Of a stretch of DNA of 64,000 bases, positions 27,391-35,010 are shown piece after piece (within the stretch, counting starts at the first letter, position 1; the number at the start of each line of letters is the position of its first letter). Below the pieces are notes generated by a model that saw only the letters and a list, made by a program, of their open reading frames with translations, was not told the origin of the DNA and did not search any database. Source of the stretch: CBDCKR01 sp964572045 (GTDB lineage Bacteria; Gemmatimonadota; Gemmatimonadetes; Longimicrobiales; Gaopeijiaceae); assembly GCA_964572045.1 (NCBI GenBank), contig CAZNEI010000004.1:40521-104520 (forward strand), read 5' to 3'. A program made the translations under genes and the position numbers.

Positions 27391-28242
27391 ATGAGACTGG
27401 GTAGCTCGATCCGACGAAGGCGTCGCAGAGGTCGGCGGCGCGGAAGGTCGAAGGTCCGTGCTCCGCGGAAGTCGCGCCGGGGCCGTTCTGGCGGCGGGTT
27501 GGGTGCCGTCGCGTTCGTGCTGGCTGCCGGGGTTGCGTTTGGCTACTTGTGGTCCACCCGGGTGCTGTTCCCCGTTCCTCCGCGGCCCCGAGACCTGCTC
27601 GAGGTTCCGGACGTCGGGGGCGTCGAGCGCGCCGACGCGCTGGAGGCCATTCGCGCGGCCGGGCTCCGCGCGGCCATCGTGGATTCGTTCAGTCACCCCA
27701 CGGTCGAGCGGGACTGGGTGCTTGGCCAGAGCCCGATCCCCGGGCAACTTTCGGTGGCGGGCGACACGGTCGCCCTCACCCTGAGCCTCGGACCGGTCCG
27801 TCGCCCCGTGCCCGATGTGGGCCGGCTGCGAATAGGGAATGCGCGCAACGTGCTCGAAGCGAGCGGGTTCATCGTCGTCGTCGATACGCTGACAGCCGAT
27901 CTTCCGGCTGGCCATGTCGTCGAGGTCGCTCCTGAGCCAGGCACGGAGGTGGACTTGCCCATGGAGGTCCGGATTGCCGTAAGCACGGGACCGGCGATGG
28001 TGGCTATGCCTCTGGTTCTCGGAATCGAGCAGGCCACGGCCGAGGCGATGTTGGACTCCCTGGGGTTTGTGGTGTCCGAGATCCTGACCCGATTCCGCTT
28101 CGGGCGAGACCAGGGCCGAGTGGTCGCGCAGGATCCGCCGGCCGACAGCCTACTTCCTCCTGGAAGCCCTGTTCAACTCGTCGTGGGACGGCGATCGAGT
28201 GCGCGCAGGAACCGTAGGAATCAATTAGATTTCCAGCCGTAG
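27391..28242 (+). CDS. Membrane-anchored PASTA-domain protein
   Basis: A 283-residue protein with an extremely basic N-terminus (about 19 Arg/Lys in residues 2-32), one membrane span near 35-53 and three extracytoplasmic PASTA modules (about 70-134, 139-200 and 203-267). PASTA modules bind peptidoglycan fragments in Ser/Thr kinases and some penicillin-binding proteins. Here there is no kinase, transpeptidase or other catalytic domain. In many related genomes a PASTA protein follows rsmB, as here, but its function is not established to my knowledge. A cell-wall sensing or anchoring role is inference. The ATG at 27391 lies one base after the rsmB stop. Confidence 0.85.
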   Translation: MRLGSSIRRRRRRGRRRGRSKVRAPRKSRRGRSGGGLGAVAFVLAAGVAFGYLWSTRVLFPVPPRPRDLLEVPDVGGVERADALEAIRAAGLRAAIVDSFSHPTVERDWVLGQSPIPGQLSVAGDTVALTLSLGPVRRPVPDVGRLRIGNARNVLEASGFIVVVDTLTADLPAGHVVEVAPEPGTEVDLPMEVRIAVSTGPAMVAMPLVLGIEQATAEAMLDSLGFVVSEILTRFRFGRDQGRVVAQDPPADSLLPPGSPVQLVVGRRSSARRNRRNQLDFQP

Positions 28243-28271
28243 GAAGTCATACACCACGGGCCGGCGATGAC

Positions 28272-28853
28272 ATGACTCCGGACGACACCTCCACGCCGAG
28301 ATTCTCTCGCCTTCCTTACGCCTTCGCGCTTCTGGCTATCACCCTCGTTCTGGTCCTGGCCTGGGCCAATCGGGGGCGACTGCATCCGGTGACTCCCGGA
28401 TCTGCTGCCCCTGAGTTCGCCGTGGCCGATCTCGACGGCGACGTCATCCGTTTGAGCGATTACAGCGGGAACGTCGTGATGGTCAGCATCTGGGCGACTT
28501 GGTGCGCACCGTGCCGGTACGAAATGCCCTCTATGGAACGCCTTTACGGGGAACTTTCCGACGAGGGCTTTGAGATCCTTGCCGTAAGCATCGACGCGGA
28601 GCTTGGGGCCTTCGATTTCTTCGGACGCCCAGGGGGCGACATCCAGGCGTTCGCGGACTCGCTGGGGCTGACCTTTCCCCTCCTTCATGACCCATCGGGC
28701 GACATCCAGAGGGTGTACCAAACCACCGGGGTGCCCGAGACGTTCTTGGTCGGAAGGGATGGGATCATCTACAAGAAGGTCGCTGGAGGGACCGAATGGG
28801 ACGCTCCGGATCATCAGGAGTTGATCCGCCGCCTCTTGGCGGTTACGGAGTGA
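28272..28853 (+). CDS. TlpA/ResA-family membrane-anchored thiol-disulfide oxidoreductase
   Basis: Thioredoxin-fold protein of 193 residues, tethered by one N-terminal membrane segment (about 15-32), with its catalytic domain in the periplasm. The active site is WCAPC (Cys78 and Cys81) in VSIWATWCAPCRYEMPSMERL, and the cis-proline loop is GVPETFLV. Such proteins reduce disulfides, often for cytochrome c maturation or envelope repair. An insert of about 20 residues (ELGAFDFFGRPGGD) follows VSIDA, as in the TlpA/ResA/AhpC-like subgroup. No ccm genes are nearby, so the target is unknown. Confidence 0.9.
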   Translation: MTPDDTSTPRFSRLPYAFALLAITLVLVLAWANRGRLHPVTPGSAAPEFAVADLDGDVIRLSDYSGNVVMVSIWATWCAPCRYEMPSMERLYGELSDEGFEILAVSIDAELGAFDFFGRPGGDIQAFADSLGLTFPLLHDPSGDIQRVYQTTGVPETFLVGRDGIIYKKVAGGTEWDAPDHQELIRRLLAVTE

Positions 28854-28889
28854 CCAACCGCCCCGATCCGGTGACGGCACACTAGCGCT

Positions 28890-29861
28890 GTGGGTTCCGG
28901 TTTCTTGGACGGATCGCTGGCCAGCAACTGGCGGCTCAAGGCTGTGGCCTTCGTCATGGCTCTCTTCCTGTGGGCCCTCGTCCGCGTGGAAGCGCCGGAT
29001 CGGCGCGCGGTCTCCGTCCCGGTCATCGTGAGCTTGAACGACCCGGATTGGATGCTCATCGACGATCCATTGCCGTCGGAGGTCGAGGTACTCTTCAGCG
29101 GTTCTCCGGCCGAGATCTTTCGGCTGACGGCCCTCGACGGCGTCGCCATCACTGTTCCCGTCGCCGAGGTCAGGGATCGGGAGATGGTGATTGCGCTACA
29201 AGACGCATGGATCCCGGTGGATGGCTACGCCGGCGTCACCGTGGAGGACATCCTGCCTGGCACGGTGCACGTACAGTTCGATCACGTGGAAACGGTATCG
29301 GTTCCCCTCCGCGTCATCACCCGCGGCAGCCTGCCGGAGTACCTAGCCCTTACGCGGTCACTGTCGGTCACGCCCAGCTCCGTGCGGATCAGCGGACCTG
29401 CAAGCATCGTGCAACAGCTGGATTCGCTGGATATCGTTCCGGTCGACCTGGGCGAGGTCGACGAGCAGGGGGCCGTGCAAACCGCGGTGGACACGACGGG
29501 TCTGACCCGACTCACCGTGGTTCCGAACGACGTTACCCTCAGGGTCCCCGTCGAGGAGTCGGTCGATCGGGTGCTGGCGGCGGTTCCGGTGCTGGCGGAT
29601 CTTGGAGCCGAGCTTGAGGAGTTCGGCGGAGCCCTGGAGATCCTTCCGGCGACGGTAGAGCTCACACTCAGCGGTGCCAGGACGCAGGTCGCGACCTTGG
29701 ACGTCGGACGCGTGAGGATCGTCGTGCCCGCCTCCGAGCTGGCCGGTCTCGCCGAGGCCGAGGAACGGAGGGTGCCGATCGTCGTAGAGGGCCTTCCCCC
29801 TTACGTTTCGTCGTCTTCTCCCGTCGATACCGTGCTGGTCCGCCGGGAGGCGCAGCCATGA
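28890..29861 (+). CDS. YbbR-domain membrane protein (CdaR-like)
   Basis: Protein of 323 residues with an N-terminal membrane anchor (WRLKAVAFVMALFLWALVRVEA) followed by three or more YbbR modules, small beta-rich units seen as repeats such as VSVPVIVSLNDPDWMLIDD and VSVPLRVITRGSLPEYLAL. In Firmicutes the YbbR protein CdaR regulates the diadenylate cyclase CdaA and is encoded between cdaA and glmM. Here neither gene is adjacent, so a link to c-di-AMP is not supported by context. The GTG at 28890 is the start. Its TGA overlaps the tsaD ATG (ATGA at 29858-29861). Confidence 0.85.
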   Translation: MGSGFLDGSLASNWRLKAVAFVMALFLWALVRVEAPDRRAVSVPVIVSLNDPDWMLIDDPLPSEVEVLFSGSPAEIFRLTALDGVAITVPVAEVRDREMVIALQDAWIPVDGYAGVTVEDILPGTVHVQFDHVETVSVPLRVITRGSLPEYLALTRSLSVTPSSVRISGPASIVQQLDSLDIVPVDLGEVDEQGAVQTAVDTTGLTRLTVVPNDVTLRVPVEESVDRVLAAVPVLADLGAELEEFGGALEILPATVELTLSGARTQVATLDVGRVRIVVPASELAGLAEAEERRVPIVVEGLPPYVSSSSPVDTVLVRREAQP

Positions 29862-30910
29862 GCGGACCTGTCATCCTGGGTCTCGAGACGAGCTGTGACG
29901 AAACAGCTGCGGCCGTGTTGGCGGCGCCCGACGCCGTGCGCGGCCACGTCATCCTCTCCCAGGACCAGCACGCCCTGTACGGAGGCGTTGTTCCGGAGAT
30001 CGCGGCTCGGGCACATCTGCAGCGCATCGACGAAGTGGTGAGGGAGACTCTCCGGGAGGCAGACTGTGAATTCGGCGATTTGGATGCTGTGGCGGTCACG
30101 GCGGGCCCGGGCCTCATCGGAGCTCTCCTGGTGGGAGTCTCTTGGGCGAAAGCACTGGCCTTCGCCCTCGGCAAACCGCTCGTGAGCGTCCACCACATGG
30201 AGGCCCACCTCTTCGCTCCCGTGCTTGAGGACCCGGCCGCCGAGCCGCCTTTCGTCGCGCTTCTCGTCTCAGGTGGCCACACCCTCCTGCTGCACGCGCT
30301 GGCGTGGGGTGAGTACCACCTGCTGGGCGAGACGAGGGACGACGCCGCGGGCGAGGCGTTCGACAAAGTAGCCAGGCTGCTGGAGCTACCCTATCCGGGC
30401 GGACCCGCCATCCAATCCCTCGCCTGCACGGGGGACGAATCACGCCATCGGCTGCCCCGTCCGATGCTCCGCTCGAATCAGTCGCCCGGTGATGACGACT
30501 ACTACGACTTCTCCTTCAGCGGCCTCAAGACGGCGGTGGCGACGCTCGTGTCGGAGCTCGACGCCTTGGGGACGCTCGGCAAGGAACGGGCTCACGTCGC
30601 CGCGTCGTTCCAGGCGGCGGTTGTCGACGTGCTGGTGAGCAAGACGCTTCGAGCCGTGGAGGAAACGGGTTGCCCGCGGGTCCTGTTGGGTGGTGGGGTC
30701 TCCGTCAATGCGCCCCTCAGAGACGAGTTCGCGCGACGGCTCGGCCCAGGCCGGGCTCTGTTCCACGCATCGCCCCGGCTCTCGCTCGACAACGGCGCCA
30801 TGGTGGCGAGGGCCGGAGCCTATCGGCTCGAGCGCGGCGACGTAGCGCCGCTTCATGCTTCCCCACATCCCAGCCTCCCGTTTCCCGGGTTGGTCCGAGC
30901 CACGGCATGA
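29858..30910 (+). CDS. tsaD: tRNA N6-adenosine threonylcarbamoyltransferase TsaD
   Basis: Catalytic subunit that transfers the threonylcarbamoyl group to A37 of ANN-decoding tRNAs, with TsaB and TsaE. The protein has 350 residues and begins VILGLETSCDETAAAV, as expected. The metal site HHMEAH (His112 to His117) is intact, followed by LLVSGGHTLLL. The ASKHA nucleotide fold shows DEAFDKVA-like GEAFDKVARLL, YDFSFSGLKTAV and VLLGGGVSVNAPLR. Its ATG overlaps the stop of the YbbR gene. lgt begins 12 bases downstream. Confidence 0.97.
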   Translation: MSGPVILGLETSCDETAAAVLAAPDAVRGHVILSQDQHALYGGVVPEIAARAHLQRIDEVVRETLREADCEFGDLDAVAVTAGPGLIGALLVGVSWAKALAFALGKPLVSVHHMEAHLFAPVLEDPAAEPPFVALLVSGGHTLLLHALAWGEYHLLGETRDDAAGEAFDKVARLLELPYPGGPAIQSLACTGDESRHRLPRPMLRSNQSPGDDDYYDFSFSGLKTAVATLVSELDALGTLGKERAHVAASFQAAVVDVLVSKTLRAVEETGCPRVLLGGGVSVNAPLRDEFARRLGPGRALFHASPRLSLDNGAMVARAGAYRLERGDVAPLHASPHPSLPFPGLVRATA

Positions 30911-30922
30911 GAGGACACTAGC

Positions 30923-31780
30923 GTGTACCCCATTTTCTTCCGTCTTCCGGAATGGTTTCCCTTCATAGGCGGGGAGCCGATCACGTCCTTCGGCGTGTTC
31001 ATGTTCCTGTCGTTTCTGACGGCCGGAGTGCTGCTCAAGCCGGAAATGGAGCGGGCGGAGTTGGACGGCGAGGCCGCCTGGGACCTGCTTCTGATGGCGG
31101 TCTTGGGGGGCATCGTTGGTGCAAAACTCTACTATGTGCTGCTTCACTATCCGAGGCTGTTGGCCGATCCCGTAGGGGCCATCTTCTCGCGGGGAGGCAT
31201 GGTCTGGTACGGCGGATTCGGAGTGGCCACGGCGCTGGTCGTTTGGGAGATCAAGCGCAAGAAGCTTCCGCTGGGCAGGACGGCTGACGTCATCGCGCCG
31301 ATCCTGCCCCTCGGATACGCCATAGGCCGTATGGGCTGCTTCTTGGTGGGTGACGACTACGGGCGCCCCACGGGCTCTTGGGTAGGGATCGCCTTCCCGC
31401 GCGGGACCCCCCCGACCCGGGTCGATGTGCTTGAGAACCAGTTCGGGATCGTGGTCGATCCCGAACTGGTTCAGGAGTTCGGACAAGTCGTCCCAGTCCA
31501 CCCGACGCAGCTCTACGAGGTGACGCTCGCCGCGCTCGTGTTCTTGGTCCTCTGGCGACTGCGGCGTCACACGCACGGTGCTGGCTGGCTGTTTTGGTTG
31601 TGCCTGTGCTTGCTCAGCGTCGAGCGGTTCCTCGTGGAGTTCGTGCGGATCAAGGACGACCGCTTTCTGGGACCGATTTCGCTTGCCCAGCTGATCGCGA
31701 TGTCCCTGGTCGTCCTCGGTGTATGGGGGGTTCTCCGTGCCGCAAGGGCGGGTCGGGAGGCGCGGAGGCGCCAAGCCTGA
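30923..31780 (+). CDS. lgt: Prolipoprotein diacylglyceryl transferase
   Basis: Inner-membrane enzyme that attaches diacylglycerol to the lipobox cysteine of prolipoproteins, needed for the several predicted lipoproteins in this window. The protein has 285 residues and about seven membrane segments. Family motifs are visible as ITSFGVFMFLSFLTAG, GGMVWYGGFG, the Lgt signature region IGRMGCFLVGDDYGRPT (the usual N-G-E core is altered to V-G-D) and VPVHPTQLYE with the essential His. The start is the GTG at 30923. The phosphoesterase follows after 13 bases. Confidence 0.93.
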   Translation: MYPIFFRLPEWFPFIGGEPITSFGVFMFLSFLTAGVLLKPEMERAELDGEAAWDLLLMAVLGGIVGAKLYYVLLHYPRLLADPVGAIFSRGGMVWYGGFGVATALVVWEIKRKKLPLGRTADVIAPILPLGYAIGRMGCFLVGDDYGRPTGSWVGIAFPRGTPPTRVDVLENQFGIVVDPELVQEFGQVVPVHPTQLYEVTLAALVFLVLWRLRRHTHGAGWLFWLCLCLLSVERFLVEFVRIKDDRFLGPISLAQLIAMSLVVLGVWGVLRAARAGREARRRQA

Positions 31781-31793
31781 CTGGTGAGTGAGC

Positions 31794-32585
31794 ATGCTCA
31801 CGATTGTCCACGGGTCGGACCTCCACTTCGGGAAGCCCCATCTGCCGCGGGTCGCCTCGGCGTTCCAGGAGGCGATCGGGCGGGTTGCCCCCGACGTGAT
31901 CGTGCTCGCCGGGGACCTCACGCAGCGGGCCAAGGTCCGCGAATACCGCCAAGCCCGCCGGTGCCTCGATTCGCTCCCCGACGTCCCGGTGATCGTCACC
32001 GCCGGCAATCACGACATACCGCTCTACAGGGTTCACGAGCGCCTCTTCGACCCGATGCGCAACTACCGACGATACATCTCGGACGACGTCGACGGAGTCA
32101 CTCGGGTCGCTGGGGCCGTCTTCGTGACCCTCTGCTCGGCTGAACCCCATCGTGCGATCGTCAACGGTCGGCTCAGGGGCAGACAGCTCGATTTTGCGGC
32201 ACGTATCTTTCAGGAGTGCCTCCCGGAGGAGGTTCGCATCCTAGTGACGCACCATCCGCTGGCTCGTCCGCCCGACGGCGGCGGCGACCGGATTCTCCCG
32301 GGGAGCCAAGAGTTGCTCGACAGCTTCCGGGAGATGGGAGTCGAGCTGATCCTGAGCGGACACCTCCACCGAGGTTACGTCGTGCACCGGACTCCGGGTG
32401 ACCCGGCGATCGTCCACAGTGGCACGGCCACGTCGAACCGGGGGAGAGGGGCCGAGAAGGGAAGGAACACGATGAACGTGCTTCGCGTCTCTGCCGGCGA
32501 GATCGCGGTGACCCCATATTGGTTTGAGGAGGACGACGGTAGTTTCGTCTCCCGCGAGCCCACATTCATCCGGCGACGCCTGTGA
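31794..32585 (+). CDS. Calcineurin-like metallophosphoesterase
   Basis: Cytoplasmic metallophosphoesterase of 263 residues, similar to the CpdA/Icc class that hydrolyses cyclic nucleotides or other phosphoesters. All metal-binding motifs are present in order: GSDLHFG (Asp9, His11), LAGDLTQRA, TAGNHD, LVTHHPLA and LSGHLHRGY. The ATG at 31794 has GGTGAG five bases upstream; a GTG at 31788 is also in frame. The true substrate cannot be read from the sequence. Confidence 0.85.
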   Translation: MLTIVHGSDLHFGKPHLPRVASAFQEAIGRVAPDVIVLAGDLTQRAKVREYRQARRCLDSLPDVPVIVTAGNHDIPLYRVHERLFDPMRNYRRYISDDVDGVTRVAGAVFVTLCSAEPHRAIVNGRLRGRQLDFAARIFQECLPEEVRILVTHHPLARPPDGGGDRILPGSQELLDSFREMGVELILSGHLHRGYVVHRTPGDPAIVHSGTATSNRGRGAEKGRNTMNVLRVSAGEIAVTPYWFEEDDGSFVSREPTFIRRRL

Positions 32586-32771
32586 CCTGCCGCGACGCAC
32601 GCGGGGAGGTCGGTTCGCGAGAGGACCTGACCGCCCCTGCGGTGGCCCCGGCCACGGGGGCTCCCCTCTCCTACCCGCAGCGGGTTGCGGTCGCGGGAGC
32701 AAGTCGAGCAGCAGGCTGCGAAGTGTCTTCCGAAGACTGCCAGCCCGTGCGCACGGACGCATAGCGTCGGC

Positions 32772-35009
32772 ATGCGCACCGCCGGCCTCCCGCTCCTCCT
32801 GGCACCGCTGGCTGCGCTGGCGTGCTGCGCCTTGACTGTTCAGGCGGCCCAAGTCGAGCTCACGAGCATCGACTTCGCAGGTAACGCCTCATTTCCGGAC
32901 GATTCCCTTTCCCAGGCGATCTTCAACCACGAGACGCGGTGCCGCTCGTTCCTCCTGTATCCGTTCTGCCTCTTGGGCGCCGGCTTCAGCATCGACGACC
33001 GGAACCTCAACGAGCGCGAGCTGCCCGGCGATATCCTCAGGCTGCGAAGCTACTACAGCAGGCGTGGCTTCAAGGAGACGCAAGTCGACACGGTCATGAT
33101 CCGCCCGGATGAGGACCACGTATCGATCCTCTTTCGGATCGAAGAAGGACGCCCCGTGCGTGTCTCGACCCTGGAGGTCATCGGCCTTGAGGAGTTGGAG
33201 GATCTTAGGGCCGATGGAGACCTTCCCATCCAGGAGGGCGATCTGCTCAACTCCATCGACCTCGACGCGGCTCGGGACACGCTCATCCAACGGCTTCAGA
33301 ACCGGGGCTATCCCCACGCGGACGTGTTGCGCACGTCGCGCATTCCGGCCGGCACCCCCTACGAGGCGCGCGTGACCTTCGATGTGGACGCCGGCCGTCG
33401 CGCCCTGTTCGGACCGATCACGCTCGCGGGCAACCAGAGGCTCTCCGACGGCGTGGTGCTCCGAATGCTGCCGTTTGAGGAGGGACAGGAGTACTCCCTC
33501 GCCCGCCGGCTCGAAGGGCAACGGAATCTCTACTCCATCGAGATGGTGCTGCACGCGTCGATCGACGAGGCCGCAGACGCCACGGGATCACTGCCCGACA
33601 CCATCCTGCCCCTCCGGGTGACGGTGACCGAAGGCAGCACGCATCGCGTACGAGGTGGAGTCGGGTGGAGCTCGTCGGACTGCTTGAACACGGAGGGTCG
33701 CTGGGCCAGCCGGAACTTCCTTGGAGGAGCCCGTCGCCTGCAGCTTCGGGCACGCCTGTCCAACATGGCGTCGGAGCAGCTTCACGACGGACCATGCTGG
33801 CAGTCGGGAGTAGGCGACTTCGGCGGTCTCAACTGGCTGGTCTCTGCCGACTTTACGCAACCTTGGATTCTCGACCAGCGCTTCGCTCTCGGCGGGAGTC
33901 TTTTCCACGAGCGGCAGAGCCTCAAGGATGTGTACGTGCGGCAGGCGGTCGGGATCGACCTCTCCGTGTCGCGCACCCTGGGGCCCTATACCTCGCTCGT
34001 CTTCGCCTACAGGCCCCAGCTCGCCCAACTGGAGGCGGCCGAAGTGTTCTTCTGCACGACGTTTCTCGTGTGCACGCCCGAGGATGTCGCCGCACTTCAA
34101 GACCCAAACTGGCTCGCCCCCCTGGCCTTCAACTTCGCCCGCGATCGCGCCAACAGCCTCCTCAATCCGACCCGGGGGTATCATCTGCTCTTCAACGCAG
34201 AGCACGCCTCGTCCGTCACCGGATCGAACTTCAGCTACAACCGGATCGTCGCGGGCGCCTCGCGATACTTCGGGACAAGCCAAGGACACGTGCTCGCCCT
34301 TCGGGTCCAGGCGGGTTGGGTCAGCGCCGGCACGTTCAGCCTGTTGAGCGGTGGCGCCGACATCGTCCATCCCCAGAAGCGGTTTTATGCGGGTGGCGCG
34401 AACAGTGTCCGTGGCTTCGCTCAGAACCAACTCGGGCCGCGGGTGCTCACGGCTGACGTCAGCCGGCTGCTCTCCGACGCGCCCGATGGTGGCGGACCCC
34501 TGTGCCTTCCGACCGAGGTGATCGATCTCAGCTGTGACGCGAACGCGCTCCCCGACGCCGACTTTGGGACGCCCAGGCCCACCGGTGGGCGGATGCTGTT
34601 GGAGGGGGGGGTTGAGTACCGCGTGCCTCTTGGACCCCGCGTCGAAGGCGCGATCTTTGCCGACTTCGGCCGAGTGTGGGAGGAGGAGGCCGTGGGCGCG
34701 AGCCGCTTCGAGGTGGCGCCAGGGATCGGTGTGCGCTACGTAAGTCCCATCGGGCCTGTCCGTATCGACGTGGGCTATCGCTTCCGCGGGGCTGAGCCGC
34801 TGCGGGTTGTCACGTCGCAGGTCCGCAGATTCGATCCGACGCAGGACGAGCTGTCCGACAGAATCACAGTGAACGACGCGACAAGAACCCTAGACTTCGT
34901 ACTCGTCGACGAGCTGGCCGTGCTCGCTCCTGCCGTGGAATTCGGTCCCGGCGACGGTTTCTCATTCGGCCGCCTGCAGCTCCACCTCAGCATTGGGCAG
35001 GCGTTCTAA
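32772..35009 (+). CDS. BamA/TamA-family outer-membrane protein
   Basis: Omp85-superfamily protein of 745 residues. A signal peptide (about 1-25, ending VQAA) is followed by two or three POTRA-like modules (VELTSIDFAGNASFPD, VRVSTLEVIGLEELEDL, ALFGPITLAGNQRLSDG) and a C-terminal beta-barrel with the conserved lid motif SVRGFAQNQLGPR. The barrel ends in LHLSIGQAF with a terminal Phe, as usual. Fewer POTRA modules than the five of BamA, and the TamB-like gene directly downstream, favour a TamA-type partner of the translocation and assembly module. Start ATG 32772 was chosen for the signal peptide; a frame extending to 32685 lacks one. Its role in phospholipid or protein transport is by analogy. 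Confidence 0.85.
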   Translation: MRTAGLPLLLAPLAALACCALTVQAAQVELTSIDFAGNASFPDDSLSQAIFNHETRCRSFLLYPFCLLGAGFSIDDRNLNERELPGDILRLRSYYSRRGFKETQVDTVMIRPDEDHVSILFRIEEGRPVRVSTLEVIGLEELEDLRADGDLPIQEGDLLNSIDLDAARDTLIQRLQNRGYPHADVLRTSRIPAGTPYEARVTFDVDAGRRALFGPITLAGNQRLSDGVVLRMLPFEEGQEYSLARRLEGQRNLYSIEMVLHASIDEAADATGSLPDTILPLRVTVTEGSTHRVRGGVGWSSSDCLNTEGRWASRNFLGGARRLQLRARLSNMASEQLHDGPCWQSGVGDFGGLNWLVSADFTQPWILDQRFALGGSLFHERQSLKDVYVRQAVGIDLSVSRTLGPYTSLVFAYRPQLAQLEAAEVFFCTTFLVCTPEDVAALQDPNWLAPLAFNFARDRANSLLNPTRGYHLLFNAEHASSVTGSNFSYNRIVAGASRYFGTSQGHVLALRVQAGWVSAGTFSLLSGGADIVHPQKRFYAGGANSVRGFAQNQLGPRVLTADVSRLLSDAPDGGGPLCLPTEVIDLSCDANALPDADFGTPRPTGGRMLLEGGVEYRVPLGPRVEGAIFADFGRVWEEEAVGASRFEVAPGIGVRYVSPIGPVRIDVGYRFRGAEPLRVVTSQVRRFDPTQDELSDRITVNDATRTLDFVLVDELAVLAPAVEFGPGDGFSFGRLQLHLSIGQAF

Positions 35010-35010
35010 G

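Noticed and set aside
30440..32008. 522-codon minus-strand frame across tsaD, lgt and the phosphoesterase
   Set aside because: It spans three well-supported genes on the other strand and has no recognisable domain.
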